From assembly GCA_028869135.1 (NCBI GenBank), contig JAGWTC010000026.1, positions 1 to 36,916 of the forward strand: a stretch of 36,916 nt of DNA, given 5' to 3'. Position numbers and translations under genes: made by a program. Within the stretch, counting starts at the first letter, position 1; every line of letters begins with the position of its first letter. This stretch comes from Rhodocyclaceae bacterium. Lineage in GTDB: Bacteria; Pseudomonadota; Gammaproteobacteria; Burkholderiales; Rhodocyclaceae. The notes beneath the pieces are model-generated. The model saw only the letters and a list, made by a program, of their open reading frames with translations, did not search any database and was not told the DNA's origin. Shown here piece by piece: positions 1-6,603 of this stretch.

Positions 1-2028
1 CATTACCTCGGCGCGCGCGGCATCAAGTTCTTTATCCATCCGGGCTCGACGCTGCAGAAGAAGGCCGGCAAGTGGATCATGGCCGGCGAACTCATCGATA
101 CTTCGCGCCTCTTTGCGCGCACTGTTGGCCGCATCGAGCCGGAATGGCTGGAGCAGGTCGGCGCGCATCTGGTCCGGAAGCATGCCTACGAGCCGCATTG
201 GGAAAAGAACTCGGGCCAGGTGGTGGCCTTCGAGCGCGCCACGCTGCACGGCATCCTGCTCTACGCGAAACGCCGCATCAACTACGGTTCGCGTGATCCC
301 AAGCTGGCGCGCGAACTATTCATCCGCGGCGCGCTGGTCAATGGCCAGGTGCATGAGGACTACGTCAAGCGTGCGCGTTTCCTGCAGCACAACCAGAAGC
401 TGATTCGCGACATCGAAGCATTGGAGCACAAGTCGCGGCGCCCCGACGTGTTGGTCGATGACGAACTGATCTACGCCTTCTACGACAGCAAGCTGCCGGC
501 AGACGCGATTACCCTTGCCGCCTTCGATCACTGGCGCAAGGAGGCCGAGCAGAAGGAGCCCAAGCTGCTGTTCCTCGAAAAGGAACAGCTGATGCGTCAC
601 GAGGCGGAAGGCATCACCACCGATACCTTCCCGCCCAGCCTTGAAGTGCACGGCCAGAAGCTCAAGCTTTCCTATCATCACGATCCCGGCGCCAGCGACG
701 ACGGCGTGACCTTGTCGGTGCCGCTGGCTTCGCTCAACCAGATTCCTGCCAATCGCATCGAGTGGCTGGTGCCCGGCCTGTTGCGCGAGAAGATCGTGGC
801 TTTGTTGAAGACCCTGCCGCAGAAGTTCCGCCATCGCCTGCAACCGCTGGATGGTTTTGCCGCGGAGTTCTGCGAAGCCGTGACCGAAACCACGGAGCCC
901 TTGGTGCGGGCACTGACACGAGCGGTCGAAGAGAAGCTCGGCATGAAGCTGCCGCTCGACGCCTTCCGTACCGGCGAACTGCGTCCGCACCTGTTCATGA
1001 ACTTCCGCCTGCAGGACGAGCACGGCGGCACGCTGGCGATGTCGCGTTCGCTGCCCGAGTTGCGCGCACAGTACGCCGACCGCGTCGAGCAGAGCTTCGC
1101 CAAGGCGGAGATCAAGGGCGAGAAGGGGAGCGACGCTCCAACCAACGAAGGCGAGCTGTCCGGCCTGACGAGCTGGAGCTTCGGCGCATTGCCGGAGCTA
1201 CTCGAGGTCCGCGTCAACGGGCGCAATGTCGTCGGCTTCCCAGCCCTGGTGGACGAGGGCGAAAGCGTGGCCTTGCGGGCCATCGACAGCGAAGAAAAGG
1301 CCCAGTCGCTGCACCGTGCCGGCCTGCGCCGCCTGTTTACGCTCAACCTCAAGGAGCAGGTTAAGTTCATCGACAAGAGCCTGCCGGGCCTGCGCGACAT
1401 GGCCATGCAGTTCATGCTGCTCGACAAGTCAGGCGGCACCGAGAAGGAGCTCAAGGAGCAGATTCTCGCCGTGACGCTGGAGCGCAGCTGCATGATGGAC
1501 CCGCTGCCGACCACGCAGCCCGAGTTCGAGGCGCGCCGCGACTCGGCGCGCGGACGCATTACGCTGATCGCGCAGGAAGTCGCCAAACTGGTCGGCGCCG
1601 TTCTGACCGAGCAGGCCGGGTTGGCCAAGCGCCTGACCGCGATGAACAAGGCCTTTCCCGCCGCCTGCGCCGACATCAATGCACAACTCGCCGCCTTGCT
1701 GCCCAAGCACTTCATCGTGAATACGCCGTATGAGCGCCTGCAGCATTACCCGCGTTACCTCAAGGCAGCGGGTCTGCGGCTGGACAAGATTCGCGCCGAC
1801 GCCACGCGCGACGCGCGGCAATTGGCCGACTGGCAATCGCTGGCGAAACCTTTCGAGCGCGAATGGATCAATCAGGCCAGAAGCGGCGTGGCGGATCCCG
1901 CCCTGGACGAGTTCCGCTGGCTGCTCGAAGAGCTGCGCGTGGCCTTGTTCGCACAGGAGCTGCGCACGCCGTCGCCCGTATCGGTGAAGCGCCTGCAGAA
2001 GATGTGGGAAGCGCGACCGCGTAACTGA
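1..2028 (+). CDS. hrpA: ATP-dependent RNA helicase HrpA, C-terminal part (5' truncated by window edge)
   Basis: The reading frame is open from base 1, so the gene starts outside the window; 675 residues are visible of a protein that is about 1300 residues in E. coli. HrpA is a DEAH-box RNA helicase. The DEAH and helicase-C domains must lie upstream. The visible part begins in the OB-fold (FFIHPGS, then GKWIMAGELIDTSRLFAR and TVGRIEPEWLE, all characteristic of HrpA) and continues into the long HrpA-specific C-terminal region (DUF3418). It ends with the family-like tail SPVSVKRLQKMWEARPRN. The internal ATG at 79 is not a real start because conserved sequence continues upstream of it. No frameshift is visible. 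Identification rests on recognised family sequence and is strong. Confidence 0.93.
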   Translation, partial: HYLGARGIKFFIHPGSTLQKKAGKWIMAGELIDTSRLFARTVGRIEPEWLEQVGAHLVRKHAYEPHWEKNSGQVVAFERATLHGILLYAKRRINYGSRDPKLARELFIRGALVNGQVHEDYVKRARFLQHNQKLIRDIEALEHKSRRPDVLVDDELIYAFYDSKLPADAITLAAFDHWRKEAEQKEPKLLFLEKEQLMRHEAEGITTDTFPPSLEVHGQKLKLSYHHDPGASDDGVTLSVPLASLNQIPANRIEWLVPGLLREKIVALLKTLPQKFRHRLQPLDGFAAEFCEAVTETTEPLVRALTRAVEEKLGMKLPLDAFRTGELRPHLFMNFRLQDEHGGTLAMSRSLPELRAQYADRVEQSFAKAEIKGEKGSDAPTNEGELSGLTSWSFGALPELLEVRVNGRNVVGFPALVDEGESVALRAIDSEEKAQSLHRAGLRRLFTLNLKEQVKFIDKSLPGLRDMAMQFMLLDKSGGTEKELKEQILAVTLERSCMMDPLPTTQPEFEARRDSARGRITLIAQEVAKLVGAVLTEQAGLAKRLTAMNKAFPAACADINAQLAALLPKHFIVNTPYERLQHYPRYLKAAGLRLDKIRADATRDARQLADWQSLAKPFEREWINQARSGVADPALDEFRWLLEELRVALFAQELRTPSPVSVKRLQKMWEARPRN

Positions 2029-2063
2029 AGGCTGATCAGCGCGGCCACAACAGGAGAATACGA

Positions 2064-2783
2064 ATGCCCGAAGTCTTGCGTGCCTGCTTTCTTGCCAGCC
2101 GCGATCTGTTGCGCCCCGGCATGCTGTTTCAGGCCTTGTGGCCGCCTATCGTGTCGCTCTTCGCCTGGGCGCTGGCGGCGCGCGCCGTGTGGGCGCCTGC
2201 GCGCGAGCGCCTGCAGGGCGCTTTCCCCGACTGGTCGTGGCTGACCGAGGGCTGGCTCGCCGACTGGCTGGCGAACATTGTCCTGCTGATGGGCTTCGCG
2301 CCGCTGGTGTATTTCACTACCTTGATGCTGTTGGCTGCCTTTGCGCTGCCGCGCATGATGACTATCGTCGCCGACAGCGACTATCCCGACATCGTGCGTC
2401 AGGGCCGCGGCGCCTTCTGGGGCTGCATCGTGAATACGCTGGTTGCCGGCAGCCTGTTTGTCGTCGGCTGGTTGCTGACGCTGCCTTTCATCCTGATTCC
2501 CGGCGTGCTGCTGATCATGCCCTTCCTCTGGCTGGCCTGGATCAACCAGCGCACCTTCCGTTACGATGCGCTGGCCGAGCACGCCACGCCGCCGGAGCGG
2601 TCCCGCATTGTGCGCGAAGCGCGCGGGCCGTTCTACATGGCCGGCGCGGTCAGCGCGCTGGTGGCGCATATCCCCATCGTGAACTTTCTGGCGCCGGCTT
2701 GGACCGCGTTACTATTCGTGCATCTGTGCCTGATGCGGCTGCGCATGGAGCGAAGAGAGGGGACGGTGGTATGGGAGCAGTGA
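2064..2783 (+). CDS. EI24/CysZ-like integral membrane protein
   Basis: A 239-residue inner-membrane protein of the EI24 (PF07264, CysZ-like) type. Hydrophobic segments lie near residues 19-42, 66-97, 117-160 (long enough for two spans or a re-entrant pair) and 195-222. The basic C-terminus is likely cytoplasmic. CysZ in enterobacteria takes up sulfate, but betaproteobacterial members of this superfamily are usually annotated only as EI24-domain proteins, so substrate and role are unknown. The ATG at 2064 has a good ribosome binding site (AGGAGA, 2051-2056). The stop codon overlaps the next gene's ATG by one base (TGATG), implying translational coupling. Function is not inferred beyond membrane location. 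Confidence 0.8.
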   Translation: MPEVLRACFLASRDLLRPGMLFQALWPPIVSLFAWALAARAVWAPARERLQGAFPDWSWLTEGWLADWLANIVLLMGFAPLVYFTTLMLLAAFALPRMMTIVADSDYPDIVRQGRGAFWGCIVNTLVAGSLFVVGWLLTLPFILIPGVLLIMPFLWLAWINQRTFRYDALAEHATPPERSRIVREARGPFYMAGAVSALVAHIPIVNFLAPAWTALLFVHLCLMRLRMERREGTVVWEQ

Positions 2784-3568
2784 TGAACGGGATCGAGGGC
2801 TTCGGCGCCCTGATCATCGGCGACGAGATCATGCGCGGCAAGCGGCGCGATGTGCACTTCGACAAGCTGCGCGAAGTGTTCGCGGCGCGGGGGCTCAAGC
2901 TGGACTGGGTACAGTTTCTCGGCGATGACCGCGCTTTGCTGATCAAGACCCTGCAGCGGACGCTGGCCGGCAAGGATGTCGTGTTCAGCTTCGGCGGCAT
3001 CGGCGCGACGCCCGACGACCACACGCGTCAGGCGGCGGCTGCCGCGGCCGGTGTGCCGCTGGTGTTGCATCCCGAGGCCGCGCAATTGATCCGCGAGCGC
3101 ATGGCCGAGACCGGGCAGGAACTCAGCGAGGGGCGCCTCAATATGGGCGTGTTTCCCGAAGGCAGCCGCATCGTGCCCAATACCTTTAATCGCATCCCCG
3201 GTTTCAGCTACGCCCACCATCATTTCTTTCCGGGTTTTCCGGTCATGGCTCACCCCATGCTGGAGTGGTGCCTGGAAACCTATTACGCCGACCGCTTCAA
3301 CAGTCTGGTCGAGGCGGAAGCCGCGATGCGCGTCTGGGACGGTATCGAGGGCACGATGACGCCGCTGATGCAGGAGGCCGAGGTGCGCTTTCCCGGCATC
3401 AAGGTGTTCAGCCTGCCCTTCGTCGGCAGTGCCGAACTCAAGCGCCATGTTGAGCTTGGCGTGCGCGGCGAGCCGAGCCAGGTTGCGCCTGCCATGGACA
3501 TGCTGCGCGCGGGTGTGGCGGCCTTGGGGTATCGCTTCGACGATCTGCCGGGCGACACGACAAAATAA
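2783..3568 (+). CDS. Molybdopterin-binding domain protein (CinA-like, competence/damage-inducible protein A family)
   Basis: A 261-residue protein with a MoCF-type molybdopterin-binding fold (PF00994). The signature FSFGGIGATPDDHTRQA occurs near residues 71-87, matching the GGxGxTxDDxT motif of MoaB/MoeA/CinA domains. It lacks the C-terminal amidohydrolase domain of full CinA, so it is the stand-alone type common in Betaproteobacteria; its substrate is uncertain (nicotinamide-nucleotide or pterin chemistry are known in relatives). I chose ATG 2783 because GGGAG lies 5 bases upstream and it overlaps the preceding stop. An ATG at 2771 would add four residues. The frame stays open far upstream, but that stretch is the shadow of the EI24 gene. 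The stop is followed directly by a hairpin that points the other way. Confidence 0.85.
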   Translation: MNGIEGFGALIIGDEIMRGKRRDVHFDKLREVFAARGLKLDWVQFLGDDRALLIKTLQRTLAGKDVVFSFGGIGATPDDHTRQAAAAAAGVPLVLHPEAAQLIRERMAETGQELSEGRLNMGVFPEGSRIVPNTFNRIPGFSYAHHHFFPGFPVMAHPMLEWCLETYYADRFNSLVEAEAAMRVWDGIEGTMTPLMQEAEVRFPGIKVFSLPFVGSAELKRHVELGVRGEPSQVAPAMDMLRAGVAALGYRFDDLPGDTTK

Positions 3569-3594
3569 AAATGCCCCGGCATGACGCCGGGGCA
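3561..3594 (-). terminator. Rho-independent terminator of the phasin gene
   Basis: A perfect 9-bp stem, TGCCCCGGC (3572-3580) and GCCGGGGCA (3586-3594), with a 5-base loop. On the minus strand the stem is followed by TTTTTATTTTG, a good U-tract, so it terminates minus-strand transcription from the phasin gene. There is no T-run on the plus strand, so it is probably weak for the convergent gene ending at 3568. Confidence 0.85.
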
Positions 3595-3666
3595 CAAACT
3601 GACTCAACAGGATGAGGATGAGTCAGAGGAGGAGCAGTCGGGGCCGTCGCGGGACGGCAAAATTCT

Positions 3667-4218
3667 TTACTGGGCCTTCTTGCCTTTCGGCGCAGGCTTT
3701 GCAGTCGCGGCCAGATTGGCTTCGGCATAATCGCTGACCTGCCGGGCTGCCTTGTTCAGCGTTTCATAGACACTGGCGGTGGCGCCCAGCGCTGACCTGA
3801 AGGCGCCGACCGAGGCGCTGACGGCGGCGTCGGTGCCCGCCGGGGCATTTTTCACTAGCGCATCCAGCGAGGTGTCGATGGACTGGCTGGCTTCGGCAAG
3901 CTGGGCTTCGAAGACCTTGTTCAGTTCTTCGCGCGTGTTGTTGCCGATCTCATAAGCGCTGCGCGACCAGATCAGCGCCTTGTCGAAAGCCGGCTGCGCC
4001 AGCGTGCTCTGGAGCGCAAAGAAGTCCTGCGCATCCTTGGCGCCGAGCAGGGCCCGGGCCGAGCCAGCGCCATCCTCAAACAGGGTGCGGGCGGTATTCA
4101 GATTGAGTGCGGCCAGACGTTCGACGCCGGCGAAGGCGGTGTTGGCCAGCGTCAAAAGGCCATTGATCTGGGCCTTCTGGATATCGGCAAACTGCTCGGT
4201 CGTAAACGGGTTTGACAT
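3667..4218 (-). CDS. Phasin family protein (PHA granule-associated)
   Basis: A 183-residue phasin (phasin_2, PF09361/TIGR01841 type). Phasins coat polyhydroxyalkanoate granules and limit their coalescence. The N-terminus MSNPFTTEQFADIQKAQ and the following amphipathic helices (FAGVERLAALNLNTAR, near residues 29-44) are typical. The C-terminus is Ala/Lys-rich (AATAKPAPKGKKAQ), as in many phasins. ATG 4218 is chosen because AGGAGA lies 5 bases upstream; an in-frame extension to 4293 would run through the promoter. The gene has its own promoter and terminator, so it is independent of the lptA operon although on the same strand. PHA synthase and PhaR are not in the window. Confidence 0.92.
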   Translation of the reverse strand: MSNPFTTEQFADIQKAQINGLLTLANTAFAGVERLAALNLNTARTLFEDGAGSARALLGAKDAQDFFALQSTLAQPAFDKALIWSRSAYEIGNNTREELNKVFEAQLAEASQSIDTSLDALVKNAPAGTDAAVSASVGAFRSALGATASVYETLNKAARQVSDYAEANLAATAKPAPKGKKAQ

Positions 4219-4264
4219 GGCGCTCTCCTTTGGATGCTGCAATGTTGCGATGCAGCATGAATCC

Positions 4265-4293
4265 ATTATGGAGAGCCCTTGTGGCTCTGTCAA
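4265..4293 (-). promoter_or_regulatory. Sigma70 promoter of the phasin gene
   Basis: On the minus strand, TTGACA (complement at 4288-4293) and CATAAT (complement at 4265-4270) are separated by exactly 17 bases. That is a perfect -35 and a 5/6 -10. The predicted start would be near 4257, about 39 bases before the ATG at 4218. The spacer contains a small inverted repeat (GAGCC/GGCTC, 4273-4287). Confidence 0.8.
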
Positions 4294-4298
4294 GGATT

Positions 4299-4319
4299 AT
4301 TTTGTGCAATGCACAAAAT
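4299..4319. promoter_or_regulatory. 21-bp palindrome next to the phasin promoter, candidate operator
   Basis: ATTTTGTGC (4299-4307) and GCACAAAAT (4311-4319) form a perfect 9-bp inverted repeat around AAT. It lies 5 bases upstream of the -35 box of the phasin promoter and between that promoter and the lptA stop. Phasin genes are commonly controlled by the PHA-responsive regulator PhaR, which binds short TGC/GCA-type palindromes in several bacteria. Assigning this site to PhaR is inference. Confidence 0.55.
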
Positions 4320-4336
4320 ATATCAAGTGTTTGTTT

Positions 4337-4909
4337 TTATTGTTTTTTGCTTTCCGGGTTGGCCGGAATGGTGATGCTGTTGCGCTGCGGCGGCGCGGGC
4401 TCCTGATTGCGCGGCTGGATGACGGCACGCACGCGGCCGTCGCTGCCGGCTGTCGGGCCGCTGCTGTTGTTGGTCACCGTATAGTTTTCGGTGCGCGCAT
4501 CGTAGCGGATGAACTGGCCGCGCACCTCGTCCTCGCCGTTCTTGAGCCAGGCGCGCTTGTACAGGTCGGTACGGTCAATGCGATCCTCCCGCTCGATACG
4601 TTCGGCCTCACCTTCGACATATTCGCCGGTGTCGCGGCGCTGCTTGAAGTAGGCCAGACCGTTGGCGCCGCCGGTGGCAACGCTCTTCTGGAAACCGTCG
4701 GCATCCTGAGTGATGACCAGCCGGTCGGTCTTCAACTGCATGGTGCCCTTGGTCAGGATCACGCGCCCTTCAAGGGTGTGCACCTTGTTGGCGTCGTCCA
4801 CCGTGATCTTGTCCGCCTCCAGTTGGGTCGGCTTGTTGCGGTCGGCCGTTTCCGCGAGCGCGGGGCCGGCGCAGGCCAGCACGAGCAGGAGAGTCAGAGA
4901 TCGGATCAT
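4337..4909 (-). CDS. lptA: LPS transport periplasmic protein LptA
   Basis: A 190-residue periplasmic protein with a signal peptide (MIRSLTLLLVLACAGPALA, cleavage near residue 19) followed by an OstA-like/LptA beta-jellyroll. Family-like stretches include LEADKITVDDANKVHTLEG (about 29-47), TKGTMQLKTDRLVI and GEAERIEREDR. LptA polymerises into the bridge that carries LPS from the LptBFGC complex to LptDE in the outer membrane. The C-terminal tail is Pro/Gln-rich and low in complexity. It follows lptC after 5 bases and is evidently co-transcribed. The usual downstream partner lptB is missing here. Confidence 0.93.
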   Translation of the reverse strand: MIRSLTLLLVLACAGPALAETADRNKPTQLEADKITVDDANKVHTLEGRVILTKGTMQLKTDRLVITQDADGFQKSVATGGANGLAYFKQRRDTGEYVEGEAERIEREDRIDRTDLYKRAWLKNGEDEVRGQFIRYDARTENYTVTNNSSGPTAGSDGRVRAVIQPRNQEPAPPQRNSITIPANPESKKQ

Positions 4910-4914
4910 TTGGC

Positions 4915-5478
4915 TTATTTGGGTTGCGGTTCCATGGTTCCGTGAACGCGTCCGCCGAGAACGCTGATCTGGGTCTTGTTGTTGCTTTCCAGGCCGATGC
5001 CATGGATCACCGTGCCGCCTTGCGTGATGGTGACGGGGGCCTTGGTGCGGGCGATTTCGTCATCGGACAACACGGTCAGCGTGCTGGTGGTAAGCACGGT
5101 ATCCGGGCGTTTCGGGTTTTGGTGCCGTACGCGCACATTGCTTTCGAGCTGAATCGTCTTGCCGCCCGAGTCGATCCAGGCCTTGTCGGCATCGATGAAA
5201 GTCTTCTGGTCGCGATGATAGGTCATGCGCGGCATGTCGGCTTCGGTCGAATCGTCGTCAGGATAGTGGCGCATTTCGCTTGCGGTCAGCGTCTGGTAAA
5301 GCTTGCCTTTCGGGTCGAAGCGTTTGATCGTGAAGTTGTCGACGATGTAGTCGGGATCATGGCGCGTCTTGCCCGAGACGACTGCCTCCTGCTGACTCGT
5401 TCGCTCCAGCCACAGCGTCAGCCCTGCCAGCAGAAGCAGCATCAGGACAGGAAAGAAGGTGGAGCTGTTGTATTTCAC
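4915..5478 (-). CDS. lptC: LPS export ABC transporter periplasmic protein LptC
   Basis: A 187-residue bitopic inner-membrane protein. One N-terminal transmembrane helix (about residues 9-24, FPVLMLLLLAGLTLWL) is followed by a periplasmic LptC jellyroll. Typical motifs are DYIVDNFTIKRFDPKGK (about 43-59), RHYPDDDSTEADMPRM and the closing ISVLGGRVHGTMEP. LptC hands LPS from LptBFG to LptA. The start is GTG (5478-5476), directly adjoining the kdsD stop codon (TAA-GTG with no gap), so the two genes are tightly coupled. In most Proteobacteria kdsC separates them; here it is absent. Confidence 0.92.
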   Translation of the reverse strand: MKYNSSTFFPVLMLLLLAGLTLWLERTSQQEAVVSGKTRHDPDYIVDNFTIKRFDPKGKLYQTLTASEMRHYPDDDSTEADMPRMTYHRDQKTFIDADKAWIDSGGKTIQLESNVRVRHQNPKRPDTVLTTSTLTVLSDDEIARTKAPVTITQGGTVIHGIGLESNNKTQISVLGGRVHGTMEPQPK

Positions 5479-6486
5479 TTAGATAATTCTGGCGTGGAAC
5501 AGGTCGTGCATGCTGAGGGCGCCGACGAGGGCGCCGTTTTCATCGACCACCGGCAATACGAAGGTTTTGTAGCGCTCCATCAGTTCGATCGCTTCTGCAG
5601 CCATCTTGTCGGGGCCTACGGTGCGCGGCCCGGCCGTCATCACGGTGGAGATGAGCGTGCGCTTGATATCGGTTTCATGTTCCAGCGTGCGGCGCAGATC
5701 GCCGTCGGTGTAAATGCCGGTGACCTTGTTGGCTGCATCGACGATGGTCGTCATGCCCATGCCTTTTCTACTCATCTCCAACAGGGCGTCGGCGATGGTG
5801 GCGGTGTCCGCCACCGTGGGAATCCGTTCGCCGGCGCGCATGACGTCGCGCACATGGGTCAGCAGGCGGCGGCCCAGCGAGCCGCCGGGGTGGGAGCGGG
5901 CAAAATCCTCGGCCTGGAAGTCATGCGCGTCGAGCAGCGCAACCGCGAGCGCGTCACCCAGCGCCAGCGCGGCCGTGGTGCTGGCGGTCGGGGCCAGTTG
6001 CAAGGGGCAGGCTTCTTCGGCGACGCGGGCGTCGAGGTGCACATCGGCGTCGCGCGCCAGCGGAGAACTTGCGTTGCCGGTAATGGCGATCAGCTTGCCG
6101 CCTTCGCGCTTCAGCATGGCGGAGATGGTCAGCAGCTCTTCGCTGCTGCCGGAGTTCGAGATCGCGATGACGATGTCTTGGCGCGCAATCATGCCCAGGT
6201 CGCCGTGGATGGCTTCGGCGGCGTGTACGAAATAGGCGGGGGTGCCGGTACTGGCCAGCGTGGCGGCGATCTTGCGGGCGATGTGGCCGGACTTGCCGAT
6301 GCCTGAGACGATGACGCGGCCATGGCATTCGAGTATGAGCCGGACGGCGGCGACGAAGTCCTGCCCCAGGCCGTTGCCCAGACGTTCTGCCAGCGCCGTG
6401 ACAGCTTCGGCCTCGATACGCAGGGTGCGACGCGCCATCTCGAGGATGTGTTCGGCGGGCGGGTGGGGCTTGCGGGATTGATTCAT
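5479..6486 (-). CDS. kdsD: Arabinose-5-phosphate isomerase KdsD (KpsF/GutQ family)
   Basis: A 335-residue enzyme interconverting D-ribulose 5-phosphate and D-arabinose 5-phosphate, the first step of KDO synthesis for LPS. It has an N-terminal SIS sugar-isomerase domain with VSGIGKSGHIARKIAA (about 56-71) and HAAEAIHGDLGMIAR (about 89-103). Two C-terminal CBS repeats follow (about 210-330; TIVDAANKVTGIYTDGDLRRT is typical of the first). Length is normal for the family (E. coli KdsD 328). It heads the kdsD-lptC-lptA operon. The ribosome binding site before ATG 6486 is weak, and a terminator-like hairpin sits in the leader. Confidence 0.95.
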   Translation of the reverse strand: MNQSRKPHPPAEHILEMARRTLRIEAEAVTALAERLGNGLGQDFVAAVRLILECHGRVIVSGIGKSGHIARKIAATLASTGTPAYFVHAAEAIHGDLGMIARQDIVIAISNSGSSEELLTISAMLKREGGKLIAITGNASSPLARDADVHLDARVAEEACPLQLAPTASTTAALALGDALAVALLDAHDFQAEDFARSHPGGSLGRRLLTHVRDVMRAGERIPTVADTATIADALLEMSRKGMGMTTIVDAANKVTGIYTDGDLRRTLEHETDIKRTLISTVMTAGPRTVGPDKMAAEAIELMERYKTFVLPVVDENGALVGALSMHDLFHARII

Positions 6487-6508
6487 CGGCTATGCGGGCT
6501 CGGGGAGC

Positions 6509-6538
6509 AAAAAAATATCGATGCCGGGGCCGGCATCG
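6509..6538 (-). terminator. Terminator-like hairpin with U-tract in the kdsD leader (possible attenuator)
   Basis: CGATGCCGG (6519-6527) and CCGGCATCG (6530-6538) form a perfect 9-bp inverted repeat around GG. On the minus strand it is followed by ATA and seven T residues. It lies between the candidate kdsD promoter and the kdsD start, 23 bases before the ATG. The shape fits an intrinsic terminator in the leader RNA; regulation is inference. Confidence 0.55.
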
Positions 6539-6566
6539 CGAAAATCCCTATCAATATAGCGGCAGA

Positions 6567-6572
6567 ATTATA
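6567..6572 (-). promoter_or_regulatory. Candidate -10 box of the kdsD-lptC-lptA operon
   Basis: On the minus strand the sequence is a perfect TATAAT. No good -35 hexamer is found at 16-18 bases upstream, so this is a weak call. It lies in the 117-base divergent gap between kdsD and the antiporter gene. The same AT-rich patch reads TATAAC on the plus strand and might also serve the antiporter. Confidence 0.4.
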
Positions 6573-6603
6573 ACAAACCGATAGTGCCAGCCTTCCGCCA
6601 CTC

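Noticed and set aside
2138-2782. Upstream extension of the molybdopterin-binding protein to a 476-residue protein
   Set aside because: The extension is out of frame with, and a shadow of, the EI24-type membrane protein; the CinA-like domain begins at 2783 with a good ribosome binding site.
3586-3660. Additional short inverted repeats (TGACTCA/TGAGTCA and GCCGTC/GACGGC) downstream of the phasin gene
   Set aside because: Stems are only 6-7 bp and one has a 12-base loop; they add little to the clear terminator beside them and could be chance in GC-rich sequence.
4924-6306. A 460-codon open frame on the plus strand opposite lptC and kdsD
   Set aside because: It is antisense to two intact conserved genes and shows no domain-like sequence.
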